Assembly: GCA_963682175.1 (NCBI GenBank)
Contig: OY821772.1
Location: 50,862,925-50,926,924, forward strand
Source of the DNA: Triglochin maritima
Lineage: Eukaryota; Streptophyta; Magnoliopsida; Alismatales; Juncaginaceae
DNA length: 64,000 nucleotides
Reading direction: 5' to 3'
Part shown: piece by piece, positions 12,682-25,664 of the stretch
How positions within the stretch are numbered: the stretch's first letter is position 1
Layout of the letters: each line of letters begins with the position of its first letter
Program-made: the position numbers and the translations under genes
The notes under the pieces: model-generated
Database searches by the model: none
The model's input: only the letters and a program-made list of their open reading frames with translations
What the model was told of the DNA's origin: nothing

Positions 12682-15060
12682 CTATATAGGTTCCTTGTAT
12701 CGTTTTCTATTATGCCCCAAACTGCCGCATCTCTCACACTGTACCCTTCTTCCACAGTGTTCATCCATCTCATTTCGGATTCGTGTTGATTTTGGCCGAC
12801 CAGGAGATCTTTTGGTTTGCAGAGGCTTCATTGTGATGTTGTCACGATCTTGCCAATACCTCACATCTGGAATTGGGATAAATATCAGTTTGTATTGTCT
12901 GTACATTTGAACCTCATAATACGGGGATACCATATGTGAAGTGCTAACATTTGCATGTCTACCGTTGCAAATTGCTAGTACATGTGAACAAGGGACGTGC
13001 ATTGCAATTATGTATCCCCAAGTGCACGTAATAACTCCTTCAAATTTCACAAGTTAATTTTTTTGGTCATTGGCTTCAACCTGGTACATCAACTGGTGGT
13101 ATTGAGTTATTGTATGAGTTATGGTCAATTTGTTGTTACCATGGTGCGGACTGTCGGTACATATGTTTCATTCCATGACAAAGCGACATTCTTTTTTTAA
13201 CAAAGAATTTGTTTAAACGGAAAAATGTCATCAAAATCAAGGTCCTAATTGGCATACCGCGTGCCCTTCGTAAGACATTGTTGAAGCTTTCTGACATATT
13301 TGTTGTTATACATCCGAAACGTCGACCCTCGTCGTGACAACAAGTCCATCGTCCCAAAGGACCTTGATGTTGAATCCACTCGTATACCGATTTATGTTCC
13401 ACTACAATAGCCTTCATTAGCTCTTCAAATTTCATAAAAGAATGAGTTTTACCTGCTTCGTAAAACTTGTTTTGTCTCGTTCTTTGCTTGCAATTTCGAT
13501 GTTTAGCAAGATTTGCTTTCATGTGTCGAAGACATATCGATGTACATGTCACTCTGAAGGTGGAAATGTATCTCGCACACAAGCATTTATTCCCGAAAAT
13601 TTGTCGGTGATAATACACAAATTAGGTCGCCCAGTCACTCTACTTGCCAGTAATTGAAAGAACCATGTCCATGACTCTGTTTTCTCGCTCTTTACAACAG
13701 CAAATGACAAAAGTAAAATTTCATTGTCTGCATATGTGCCCAGAGCAATTAACAATAAACATTTATATTTGTTATAGAGGTGAGTTCCATCCACACTCAT
13801 AACGGGTCTGCAATGTTGAAACTCACTAATTTGATGGTCGGAACGCCTAAAACACACGCTTAAACATCTCCTCATCTGGATTTACTTGTACGGTCTCTAT
13901 TTCGACAACAAATCCTTTATTGTTTTGACAGAGAACTGTGAGCAACTTTCGCAGATCCCTAAAACTATCTTTTTCGGCACCATAAATTCGATTCAACTCT
14001 TTTTGCCTGACATGTCATGCTTTAGCGTAACCGATTTCAAGTGAGTATTTGGTATTTACCATTTTCATTATCTCAACAGGAGTAATTGTGAACTTAGTTC
14101 TAACAGATGACATTATCCAGTCGTAAACAAAATTAGCACTGCATTGTTTGTTGTCGTTTAGCAACATCGGATTGGAACAAGTGTGTTCGGCGTCGTACGT
14201 TTTCACTTGAAAATATCTGCAGCCTTTTGGGACAAACACAAGTAAACGTCATTTGCAGTTATCCTCATCACGACAAAGACAATGAACAAATAGTATACCG
14301 TTTCGTTGAAGAAACCACAATTGAATACTGAACAAACTTTTTAATGTGTCACAACTGCATAACATGAACCAAATCATATTTTGTTGAGAAAATTCGTTTA
14401 TCCCAAAAAGAACGATAATATTCCGTACGTTAATCACCATGTCGTCCTCGAAAATATCGGGAAGTTCATTAAGAGTTGGAATCATGTCGTTGTTAGTAAC
14501 TGCATCATCAACAACGTCGTCGTTTTCACGGTTTATGGATACTCATTGCATATATGACATCTTGTGTCTCCGGAACGACTTCATTAGCAGAAACACCTTT
14601 ATGTTCATCTTCTATAGCGAATGGTGTATTGCAATCCTTTGATTTTTCAGTGTCATCATCTTCAACGCTGTGTATCTCTTGCATGCATTCTGGTCGACTA
14701 AAATGAATTGGGTTAACAGTTGACAACCCAAGCCCAAGGGAGAGATATGAGGTAGACGGTCCAGTCCTACCAGCAAACTCATCATGACTGTAATGCATGA
14801 GTTCAAATTGCGACAGACTAGGATAAGGAATTGCACTGCTAAACGGAATGTCACATGCATTTTCTGGTTATTCATTTCTTGTTTGCTTGTAGTTCTGTGA
14901 TTAGAAATATGGAATTTGGTGGTATGTCGGTACTTATGTTGTAAGATTTAGACTTATATTCAAATCTATTCCGTAGTCCCAATCGGCCGACCTTACTGTA
15001 CCATATTTCGACGAATGAGTATTGGTTGTCACCGTAGGGTCGGGCATTTTAGGTTCAACT
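12682..15060 (-). pseudogene. MuDR-type MULE transposase, frameshifted
   Basis: Order on the minus strand: an N-terminal region from about 15060 to 14249; a MuDR N-terminal zinc-binding segment 14239-14015 with 'YFQVKTYDAEHTCSN'; a DDE domain at 13875-13549 with 'VMSVDGTHLYNKY' (first Asp) and 'PNLCIITDKFSGI' (second Asp); and a C-terminal part 13618-13136 with 'TTNMSESFNNVLRRARG'. The SWIM and zinc-knuckle tail follows at 13050-12682. The pieces lie in different frames. The SWIM Cys-x-Cys reads Cys-Thr-Trp, and the knuckle 'CERCGSLGHNRKRY' ends in Tyr in place of the last Cys, so the protein is decayed as well as frameshifted. A cut-and-paste transposase in origin, surely inactive. Confidence 0.85.
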
Positions 15061-15069
15061 TCCACAAAC

Positions 15070-16239
15070 AGTCCAACCACATATTTTTTTAAACAAACAC
15101 ATCATTTCATAAACCGACTTATCATTGGTTAATGAAGTCTATGTCCAATCATTGTTTACCGGCAAATTTGCTGTCAACTTCACACCAAATATATTGTGTG
15201 GATAACAACATTCGGATCTATGACATCCATTAAATCCCCATATTTTATGTTCAACAGAACAACTACCAATTTGCAATCAGATCCTCTATACTCTTTCACA
15301 TCTCCGTTACATTCTAATTTCCCATTATACATGACCAACAAATATCATTCATCGTCTTTATCCATTCCTAACATATATTAATTAAATTTGAAAATGTGTT
15401 GAACTGAGATGATTGTTCTTTTATTACTAATTAATTAAAAATTGAAAGTACTAAAAAGTTTTAAAAATTACCTCAATCGAGTGTAGTAGCAAACGACTGT
15501 AAACGTCGAACAATGAGTGTAGTAGTAAAATCAACTACAATAAACAACGTTACGATTAATGTTAATTTTTTTTTTGAAATTTTGACATAACCACACTTAT
15601 ATTTTCAAATTCGTAAAATATAAACATGCATTGTAAAAAAACTAACGATACTACAAATAACATTCTCAACTTCCAAACATCTAAATAATGACATATTTCA
15701 CAAAATCAAACGACACATTCAAACATACAAATCACGATATATTTAAAACACATATTTCTCGACTTTAACACATTTTTTCCATTAAAACTCACATACATTT
15801 ATTACTCTATTTTTAAGATTACAAAAAATCAAACTTCAATTCCAACATACAATCAAAGACATACATTCAAACTCAAATAAATCATTTTTAAGTTTACATT
15901 CGTTAAAACTAACATACATTCAAACCAAATAACAACAAAAAAAATCTAATTTCAATAACAATAATCAAACTTAAATTCAACTATTTTTAAGATTACTACC
16001 GTAGACACAATCAACAAAAATGAAATGAATAATCAACTAAGAAACAAGAAATACATATTTTGACCTAAAACCCAAAATCGAGATCTAACCAAAACGGGTT
16101 CCTAAACCAACAAAAATACTACAATCATACCTAAAACAACAATATAAATCATCATAATACATAGAAAAGGCAAAAAAAACGGTGGAAAACGAAAAAATCA
16201 AAACCCTAACCTTAAAATCGCAAAAACTCGGCGGAGGGA
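15070..16239. other. AT-rich, no gene seen
   Basis: Very AT-rich sequence with many 'aacatacattcaaa'-like stretches, lying upstream of the MULE-1 transposase. Probably the element's 5' untranslated or subterminal DNA. No supported coding region. Confidence 0.5.
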
Positions 16240-16560
16240 GAGAGGGGGGACGTCAGACTGCTTTTATAGTCCGACGAAACTCGGCGTTTGAAATGCCGAG
16301 TTCTTCCTTTAGAACTCGGCATGTAAGAAATTGTTCTCCTGTCGCGTCAACCGTCTCATGCATGATTTAAGTGTCAGGAGAAAAGTTCAAATAGAACTCG
16401 GCATCACAAGGGTCGAGTTTGACTTAACGTCGAACGAAATATGATAAGTGTTGAGCAATAAAAATCTGACTGAATTCGACACTTGTGATGTCGAGTTCTG
16501 CTTGAGGAAACTCGACATCACCAGTATCAAGTTCTCCAGACACTAAAAAATAAAACTCAC
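16240..16560. repeat. MULE-1 subterminal 'aactcggca' repeats
   Basis: Several direct and inverted copies of 'aactcggca' / 'tgccgagtt' and the decayed form 'aactcgaca': around 16280-16305 (a hairpin, 'aactcggcg...atgccgagtt'), 16312, 16396, 16478-16495 (inverted) and 16509. Clustered subterminal repeats of this kind are commonly bound by transposases; here that is an inference from position. Confidence 0.6.
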
Positions 16561-16640
16561 CGCCATCACGTGTCACCACGTGGTTGCAGTAGGTGTAGTA
16601 TGGGAAATACTTTTAGATAAGGTTTATTTTGACAATTTTT

Positions 16641-18136
16641 TTAAAAATCATATTATTTTGAAAACATGTCCGATAATCAATTACACCGGTGACCTTGAAC
16701 TGTGAACTTTGTCAGGTACATCTGAAGAAATCCACAAGTTGGTATATCTCCACCACATTATTATATTCGAGCTATGATTGATGCCAGTTGGTTTGATTCA
16801 TTCTTGCACTTGGTTACGTTGTGTTGTTTCTGAATTTTAGTGATCGCATGGAAGTGATCAGTTTAATATATTCAACGAAGAGATGATCTACTCTGCGTAA
16901 TCTGTTTGTAATTTAATTAAGCTAAAAATGTATTTTTCCTCAGGAGTCGTTACTCTTAATTGGCTATTGTTATTAACGTATCCTTTAAAAAATTGTCTTA
17001 CGTGTCCAGTTTGTATGTTACTTGAATAGTAAGCCCAGAAGTTGGTTGATTAGAACAGTGGACAATCATCCTGAGATGGCGAATCAATAACCCACCACAT
17101 GTTTTCTTAGACACTGTTGGTCTTCTCAAGAGCTGTTGAGATTAGTTTCATGATTTGTTTATTGTCTGCGATTCTTTTCACATCTTCTGCTCTCGTTGTA
17201 AAGGCCAACTATATTATTGAAAGGTTAATTGTAGTTTTTTTACTGTCCTTTCACTTTTGGCGTTCTGCACCTTTAACTTTTGGCGTAGTTTGTTTTTGTC
17301 CTTTCATTTCTGCTAGTTTTGAAAAAAACATTAAAAAAATTAATGTTAAAAATAAACAAATGGGTCGAGGACGGTTAGGTTATTTTGATGGAGTCAAAAC
17401 TAGTAGAGTTTGAGAAAAAAAAGTGAAGTACAAAAGACAAACCGTAATTAATTTTTTATTAAAATATTATATCGTTAATCTTAAGTGTAACAATATTGTG
17501 GGTAGACTTTTAAGAGATTCTCGTATTCACGTATAAATATGCTATTGGAATTGAAATTGTTTTTTTGTGGGAGAAAGGAGCAGTTACAACCGCGTGTTAG
17601 GCACCAAGTGTACGGATTTCTTTGACCTACGCATCCATGTGATCTTCAAGTGTTTTTGAATCAAGAGAGAGAAAAGATAAACGTGAATGGCGGGAAAAGG
17701 CTGTATCCCGTGGGTGAACGTGTTCCTACTCGACCATGTTTAACCATGTGAGGGTTACTCCGGGCGCCCTTCTCCCTCTCTCCGTCATGTCAGCTTTCTC
17801 TCCGCTACGTCAGTTCACCCAACCCACCCAAAGAAAATCCTTACCCATGCCCGGGCTACCCCCACCTACCATACACTCTCTTTCCTCCACATCATTTATT
17901 AATTAAACAATTTTAATTCTTACATCACATTTTAACAATTTACATTTGTATTAATTGAAATTACTACATTATCAATTAATACCCAATACATTGTCAAATA
18001 ACCTTAACCATGTGTGTTTAGACCATGAATTAATCATCTTAAATCATATTATTAACTTACCTCGACAGGTTGTTCGGGAGTCTCGTTAAAATAATAAAAT
18101 CTCCACAAAAATATATAAAAAAAAATCGACGAAAGT

Positions 18137-18173
<37 letters not shown>

Positions 18174-21100
18174 GGACATGGCCCCCCCGCCCGATGGGCG
18201 CCCTCCCCGTTGGTGGCCTTAAAGTCCGTTGCCAAGTATCTAGGATAGTAATTTTATTACGTATGATCCTCGAGATTTTTAAATAGAGTTCTGTAATCGA
18301 ATTTTGAATGTTGCACATTTGTCATATAACCGAAATATGGTTGGTACATGCTGGTCTTGAATAAGAGAGCTTAGCTCATATAATTTAACTATGTATGCGA
18401 AACTTTGACTCATAAAATGGGTGGTTGAGACGAGCCGAAAATTGAGTCACTCATAAAATGGATGCAACCAACTCTGTAGTCTAGCAGATTGGCTTTAGCA
18501 ATGGTAAACGAGGGGCAGATCGGCCAGTTGATAAGCTGCCCAAACAAATCGGAAGTAACAAGTGTGTACCAATTGACGACTCAAAAACTGGTCTCATGAC
18601 CCAACAACGTAGTTGTCACACATCATCCCATTAACACCTATGCTGTACACTTACGTATGCATACGTAAAACCATTTTATTTGTTCACCTTACTGCGAAGA
18701 GACAAAAACCCATGGACCATATCAAACGTAAAGATAAAACTTTGTTCAAACACCAAATCCACATTATATAGTCAAGTCTCCAAGCCTACCATGACAACAT
18801 ATTAAGACGTAATTGCTTGTAAGTTGTAACCTACGATAATAAGGTTTTGGTGTTTAGGAATTTAAACATAAGGTATTGTAATTACGATTTTTTTTAAAAT
18901 TGTTGACTTTAGTGGGTTGGCCTGTTAAACTAAAATCTAACCAAAATACAATATACAGCCATACTTAAGAGATGACATATTGGCAATACTATTTTTCCAA
19001 GTGGACAAGTAGGGCAATGAGCCAGATCAAATTTTCATGCTTTAGTGAAAAATCCATGATTTCATTTTTGTGTTTTATAGTGCTTTTGAGTTTTGTCTTT
19101 TTAGTAGTCCACAACCCATTATTATGGGTTGCTAGTGCATGAACACGTAAAATAGTAGGTGAAGATGTAATCATCCATTCCAACAATCGATAATGCACTC
19201 TCCAATGATCAATCTATATCTTCATATTTTTCTCAACTATCTTATATTGACCGAGCTCTCTTTGAACGTAGAAAGAAACACGAAACATGTGGAAGTAAGA
19301 TTTGTTATTTTCTCCGAATAAAAATATCATTCAGCCTCTAAAAAGATATTTTCATTTCACTTTCGGATTTCAATCTTCTTGAGGTACTATTAGTCCTCTC
19401 AGTAACGGACCAAACCAACTTTATGGGCGTGTCTGTTCACACCAAGTTTGAGGCATAAACCATAATCACAACAACAACATAATGTAAAGTTAAAATCACC
19501 GCTACTCATGAATTTTATACGGATAAGCTTATTCTCAATTAATTGATGTATATCTTTCTCTTCACATGATTAATGTTCGATATGTGTGTCTAGCATGGTC
19601 CTATCTGCGTAACCCCGAGTTTGTTTTTTTGTTGAAATGGGGTAGCAAGTAGCAACGGTAGAAAGAAAAGAAAAGAAACTTGATTTTTTTTCCCCTTCGT
19701 TTCTTCTTTTGACAACACCACGATAAAAAAAAAGATAAGGAATTGATCATGTTAGATTAAGCAAATTATCGTTCTTTTATTCTACTGATGGGCATAAATG
19801 ATGAATTATTTTTTTAACTCCAAGGATTTTATTTTGTTGGTCTATTGTTTTCCCATTCGTATAATATAAATATAAATTCGCAAATTCTAATAATTGCATG
19901 ATTTCATAGAGATAATATCACATTGTGGCCTAGAGTAACTGAGCAATTCAGTCCACATTAGTCCTCATAATCATTTGTCGGCGTAGTTTACAAGTTTGGT
20001 AGGTTTTCGCGGTTCAAACCTACAGCATGTGATATTTATAACCTTACAGAAACACATGGAACAGTGGAGTTGTTTTTGTTAATTAGGATTTTTTTATTAT
20101 CATCGAAAAGTTAGCTTTTCATCGAAAATTTAGCTTTTTTATTATCGTAGAGAGCCACAAACATGAATAAGTTAGAAAAGATTGAACACGCAATGAGAAA
20201 ATAACTTGACATGAAATTCATCTTAACTCAAGAGGAGAGAATCATGGGACCACATTGACTGGTAATTCACTAATGGGAAAAGAAATTACACGTGAAAATT
20301 TCATTACTAATTTTTTTTTCATTTATCTCATTTCTTACTGCAAATCCTAATATCCACTAACTCTATTTTTTTTTTCAACGACTCATATTTTTTCGACTCT
20401 ACTAGACTACTACCCACTCCATTCCAGTCCTAACAGCCAAAAACATGCAAACGAGAACATTACGATATTCCATTAAGATTAAGTCACTATCCATTATCCT
20501 CGCACATCCAAGTATCCAACCCTACCTACGTTCATCGATCTGTGGGAATATTAATGTGACCAACGACCTAATAATGGTGGCGGTGCTGTTTGGATTTCGG
20601 ATATATACGACACAGTAGGTCGTAACAAAAATCAAATTCATGGTTGGGGACCGTTTGACGAAGAGAAGTTGTGAAATGTCAACGTCAGTTACAATTCCAG
20701 TTGAGATACGAATACCAGAGACAAGTCATATATGCATGCCCGTTCTCCAACGGCAGCAGCCCATTGTTTTCTTTCTTTCTTTCCTTCCTTTCTCTTTTTC
20801 TTCCTCAGTTGTTTTCGCAAACGTCTAGTCTTCCACCTTTTGTCACGATTCTTCCATTACCGAATTGTTGTTGGTTGACTGAACTTATCTACAAGACAGC
20901 TATTGATTTTTAGACCTTTTTTTTCATTTCTCGTTTTCAAAAGGATGCATGAGTAGGAAGTCTCCAATTTGAATGTGCAAACCTGATATTAATGTTAAAA
21001 ACTTTGGCAGTAATTAAATCGAATGAAGTACATGTATATTATTTTAAATTTTGGTTCTAATTAATAACAATACTGGTTATTTTAGTGAAATGGTTTTATA

Positions 21101-23384
21101 CTTTGGTGAATTCTTTCCAAGTTAGTTAGTTCTAAGGCGAGCGAAGTAGCTTGTTTACTTGGTACAAGGCCATCCAAAGAGGCCTTGAGTGAAGGTAACC
21201 TATCTCGGTTTAGTTGAAACACTAAGCTAATGGTCTGTCGTGCGACTTTAACTTCTTCCAAACCTTATAGTGAGGATCGATTTGTTTAGCTCCCTTTGAA
21301 AAGTTTCGCCCTACAAAGAACGCTTTTATTATCTGATTCTGTTTCTTTGATAAGATAATTATATTTAGTATTTGTAGTTTGATTTTGATTGTCATTTCAT
21401 TTATTAGTGACATGATTCGTAGGTTCACTTCAATATAATTACACGAACGTGAGCAATGAGGATTCTACAAACATAGTAGAAAAATCCAACATAGATACAC
21501 CGTAATGTTCAACATGATACTATCATAATGTGAATTTCTTTTTTCTTCCTTAAATAGTCATCCAACTGTAAACCACATCTGTAGGTACAACCCTTTATCT
21601 ACAAATCCCATTTATCTCCAAAATTTTGAACTAACCCCACGAGAATTATTGGGGTTAAATTTTGTGTTAGTCTTTTTTGTAGCCCTTGCAAATGTATTGA
21701 AGGCATCACCCAGATTAGTCCACCATGAGGTCCCCAACCATGATAGAGAACCTATTATCTTTCTCTTAATTGCCCTTACACGACCCCTAAACAATGGAAC
21801 GCTTGTCAGTTGCCACCATCGTCAGAAGCCAAACGACATTAGTTGAGACTTGAGACGGGTCCAACTATATCTGCTGGAGCATTAACAATTAATCAGCTTG
21901 ATCAGTGCAAAACCTTGACGTTCTTCCCTCCAAGACGGGTACTGAATGGTAGGCGGAGTTCCAACAATGTCAGTCGACCTTTGGTATTGGCGTAAGGCTC
22001 CAATAATATAGTAATTTTAAGTTTATTTGATTGATATAATAAAGATATGTCACTTGGATTTTACAAAGCAACCGAATTAGTAACTGATTAATAGTTTTAT
22101 GACGGAATCTATAACTGTATTCTTCTCAAAAGGGAACACAACACAAATTTAAACTTTGTACCTTTGATAAACAAATACTAAACACCATTTTAACTCTTCA
22201 AAAACATTTAGATTCATTTCAACGGTGGCTAGTCCATAATTAATTCATTTAATTAAGTAACAAAAAAATAACGTGATTTATATAAGCGTTCATTTGAGAT
22301 ACGCAACGATTGCGTCAGAAGAAATGAGATGTCGAGGAAATTACTTTTTTGGAATCTCAAAAGTCATCGTTTTGACTCTTGAGTGTAATTTTAATTGATC
22401 AGATTTTGAATGTATGGTGAAAATTAATGTTGATTTGTTTCTCAACTTTTCAATTTAAGGATGCACTTCGAAGTGGACAAATTAACTTCGTGAATGATAT
22501 CATAGTGATTGATTTGTAGAAAAATTTAAAATAATTTTAAAAACTAAATTTTGTGAATTTCAAATTCATACAAAATTGTATTTTTAATGACTCATTCAAA
22601 TTGCACTTTAAATTATAAAGAATACATGAAATTGAGTTCAAAATGTTCACCACTTTATATAAAACAAGCACACTCACAGTGGAAAAACTACCAAGTTAAC
22701 CAATTATGAGAAGTCCAATGATAGGTGTCCCTAAGACCACCAGTAACAGGGTCGTCCCGCCCAACGACCACCGGCGATCATGTAGTTTGGGTTGTTTGTT
22801 TTTTAAATTTTATTTTGTTTTGATTTTTAAAAATTAGTTTTAATTTTTTTTTGAAAATACGTTTTCTATTTTATTTTTTTGATTTTTTAGAATTTTTATA
22901 GATTTTCTTTAGAATGTTTTTCAAGACCGAACCCAAAAAAATACGAAGAATAGAGACAAGTTGTTGTGGGTTATGGTTAAGAGGTAAATAATGTAGAAAA
23001 TAGAAAAAGTTGAGTAGAGAAAAAACTGATTTGAAAAAGAAATAAAAAAAGACAAAATTAATGAGAAAGTCTATATCATGATGATCTATAAATATCGTAA
23101 ATTGGAATTTAGAAAAATAGTAACCATTAAAATAATTGACAGCAAATACAAAAAAAAAAATCACACTTACTCACGCCCCCCGAAAGTTCCATAACATTTC
23201 CAGAGCGAAAAATTGTTCTGTAGACGTCAGCAATGAGCAGCCACACTGACCTGACCAGAACAGAACAGAAACCAAAAAGTCTAAAGCACCCACAGTCAGC
23301 TCTCTCCCTCTATCCCTCCTGTCTTGGAAGCCACGCCTCGTTTTCTAATCCCACCAATTATTAGTTATATCACACACATATATG
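16641..23384. other. Long AT-rich intergenic region, no gene supported
   Basis: About 6.7 kb without a credible ORF. It contains the poly-G run at 18137-18172; inverted 'gggcgccc' blocks near 17764 and 18195 that may be the GC-rich ends of a MITE; a CT-rich tract at 20770-20805; and long A/T runs. The last few hundred bases lead into the ATL promoter. Confidence 0.6.
18137..18172 (+). repeat. Poly-G run of 36
   Basis: Uninterrupted run of 36 G, followed within 20 bases by 'cccccccgcccgatgggcgc'. The run could form stable G-quadruplexes, and could pair with the C-run next to it. Such lengths are error-prone in sequencing, so the true length is uncertain. Confidence 0.9.
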
Positions 23385-23392
23385 TATAAATA
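23385..23392 (+). promoter_or_regulatory. TATA box of the ATL gene
   Basis: TATAAATA lies 69 bp upstream of the ATG at 23454. An upstream in-frame ATG at 23382 overlaps this box and cannot be in the transcript, which decides the start codon. Confidence 0.6.
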
Positions 23393-23453
23393 TATAAACC
23401 CCCAAATTCCACTCTTCCAGTCTCCCAACCCTACACATCGTACAAACCCAACG

Positions 23454-24527
23454 ATGACCACCGCGTTCCCGTCACCTCCCACCACCATGCTCCTACTCTT
23501 CATCCTTCTGCTTCCGGTCACCACCCCTCAACCCACCTCTGCCCCACCACCTCCCTACGACTTCAACCCGAAGTTTAACCCCTCGATGGCCATCGTCGTC
23601 GTCGTCCTGATCACCGCCTTCTTCTTCATGGGCTTCTTCTCCATCTACCTCCGCCAGTGCGGCGTCGTCTCCGATCCGGACCCATCCCGTCGTCCTCCTC
23701 CCACCCGCCGCTCCGCCCCCAAAGGCCTCTCCCCTTCCACCATCGAGTCCCTCCCGGCCCTAGTCTACTCCGACGTCAAGGACCACAAGCTCGGCAACGG
23801 CGCCCTCGAGTGCGCCGTCTGCCTCTCCGAATTCTCCGACGACGAGACTCTCCGCCTCCTACCCCACTGCGACCACGCCTTCCACGCTTCCTGCATCGAC
23901 GCCTGGCTATCTTCCCACACCACGTGCCCCGTATGCCGCCACGACCTCGCCGCCAATGAAGTCGACGTCACACCCAAACCCCCGGCGGCGGTTTCTCTCC
24001 CCGCGCTCCCGCCGCCGGATCAGGTCGCCGTCGACGTTCAGGAAGATCCGACCCCGCCACCGCCGTCACCCGGGAGTAGGAGGGGGAGGGGCTTGCCGTT
24101 GCCGTGGTCGAGGTCGAGGTCCGCGAGGACGGAGAGGCCGGTGTTGTGGTCAGAGGAGGACCGGGAGAGGTTTACTCTCCGGCTGCCGGAGTACGTACGC
24201 CGGGAGGTGGTCTCCGGGAAGCTGAGGAGGTCGGTCAGTGTTGCGGTGTTCACCGGAGAAGGAAGTAGTCGGGGTGGGAGGGGGTCGTGGATCGGACGGA
24301 AGGAGTGGGCAGCGAAGTCCGACCGGTGGGCGTTCGTGACCCGGCCGTTGTCGTTCAGGTTCGGCGGGGAGGGATCGACGAGACGAGGGGAGGGGTCGAC
24401 AAGGCGAGGGGAGGTTGGGGAGGGGTCGAGAGGGAAGGTGCTGGATTGCCTTGTCGGAGGGAGTGGTGTTGCCGGTGAGGTTGCCGGCGGGGACAGGTCT
24501 GTTTCTGGGAATCCGGCGAAAGTTTAG
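23454..24527 (+). CDS. ATL-family RING-H2 E3 ubiquitin ligase (ATL6/ATL31-like)
   Basis: Single-exon gene of 357 residues, normal for the ATL family. An N-terminal signal-like segment ('LLLFILLLPVTTP', about residues 13-25) is followed by a Pro-rich stretch, a transmembrane helix ('MAIVVVVLITAFFFMGFFSI', about 46-65), the GLD-type motif 'GLSPSTIESLP' and a canonical RING-H2 (C3H2C3) from 'ECAVCLSEF' to 'CPVC' with both His ligands present. The C-terminal region has 'LPEYVRREVVSGKLRRSVSV', the conserved tail of ATL6/ATL31-type proteins. It would work as a membrane-bound ubiquitin ligase; ATL6/31 act in carbon/nitrogen response and defence in Arabidopsis. ATG 23454 was chosen because an upstream in-frame ATG (23382) overlaps the TATA box. 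Codons are strongly GC-rich compared with the surroundings, usual for intronless ATL genes. The assignment within ATL is by similarity of layout. Confidence 0.93.
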   Translation: MTTAFPSPPTTMLLLFILLLPVTTPQPTSAPPPPYDFNPKFNPSMAIVVVVLITAFFFMGFFSIYLRQCGVVSDPDPSRRPPPTRRSAPKGLSPSTIESLPALVYSDVKDHKLGNGALECAVCLSEFSDDETLRLLPHCDHAFHASCIDAWLSSHTTCPVCRHDLAANEVDVTPKPPAAVSLPALPPPDQVAVDVQEDPTPPPPSPGSRRGRGLPLPWSRSRSARTERPVLWSEEDRERFTLRLPEYVRREVVSGKLRRSVSVAVFTGEGSSRGGRGSWIGRKEWAAKSDRWAFVTRPLSFRFGGEGSTRRGEGSTRRGEVGEGSRGKVLDCLVGGSGVAGEVAGGDRSVSGNPAKV

Positions 24528-25664
24528 GGTTCGTTTTTTAAGTTGCTTCTGGAAACGCCAAAAGGTGGGTGGTTAGAAGCTGAAGTGCTGAGGAAGAACG
24601 CTTTGATTTATTTATGTTAGAAGAAATTATTGTTTCTCGATTTACGTTGATTCTTTTGCAGAGAGCCATAGAGTTGACTATTTTGGTCTTGATTTGATGG
24701 TTATTATTATGTAAATATTGCCCCCAATGTGGTTACTAAATGTTGTTAATTAGTTCTTAAGATTATTAATAAGTTGTGAATATATGTATGGGTTTTTTTT
24801 GTTTGTTTGATAAGTGTATGTAGGGTGGTTGTTGGTGTGGATTGAGATGGTGGCATAAAGAATAGTGTAAGTTAGAGAAGTTCCCGATGATGTTGTGTTT
24901 GAACAGAATATGGTTCGAGGTCTTCTCATTTAACTTTTTTTGTTTTTTGTGATACATACTTGTTTACGAAGATGTGTAGTTGACTCTACTTAAAATGACA
25001 TGACGTAGTGGTTTAGTGGTCTGAATTTGACACGATCCTTACAGAATTGGAAGTTCATGTTTAATCCTTTCGAGTCCTGACTTTTTTTGACGGAAAAAAT
25101 GTATTAGTTTGTAGCAAATTGGAACCATGACATGTAATGATTCTAACTTTGCATTAATAATGAACACGAACACTCAGTGCCAAATTTTGTCAATCCACAT
25201 AATTTTTTTAAGGAAGTGGCAGCCTAATAGCATTTTTTGTTTGTAAGACTAGAAGAGCGTGTCACAAAAAAAAAGACAAAACAGACACGAGTCATGCACA
25301 TATCATTTGGTATGAAATAAAGTGAGTTCAGTTGAGAAATTGTGAAGTTGGTGGGCTTTTATTCCTTTCTTATAATCTACTCTACATCATCTAAAAGATC
25401 CAAAAAATGCAATTAGGACTACTAGGACTTTATTCATGTTGTTGACTATCCCCCAACTTGGTAATTGGTGATTACTGTGACTAGTATATGTTTCCTGTGA
25501 GAGTCATGGAAACATACTTATATTCCTTTCGTCTTTCCAATTGCCTCACTGAACTGGGCCTGAAGTTGCACTCTAATCAGGCGTGCAGTCTTTCTCCATT
25601 TTTGTAACTTTCCATAAATAAATGAAATCGCAATCCAAAACACACAAAAAAAAAACTTTCCATC
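24528..25664. other. ATL 3' flank, no gene
   Basis: AT-rich downstream DNA. I see no supported ORF or clear element. Confidence 0.5.

Larger units (their letters stand above)
11330..16640 (-). mobile_element. MULE-1: decayed Mutator-like element carrying PMD remains
   Basis: Region holding, on the minus strand, a broken MuDR-type transposase (12682-15060) and downstream of it a broken plant-mobile-domain ORF (11340-12135). On the 5' side of the transposase is a stretch of 'aactcggca' repeats (16240-16560), then 'gataaggtttattttgacaa', which resembles MULE end sequence. I could not identify a matching inverted end on the left or a 9-bp target duplication, so both limits are approximate. Confidence 0.6.

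Noticed and set aside
18052..18318. 88-codon minus-strand ORF with a Pro run
   Set aside because: The Pro run is the translated poly-G tract; nothing else supports a gene.
23382..23453. Upstream ATG extension of the ATL protein
   Set aside because: It overlaps the TATA box and would precede the transcription start; the 24 extra residues do not look like a signal peptide.
23657..24478. ORFs on both strands over the ATL gene
   Set aside because: Shadows of a GC-rich reading frame with no family features.
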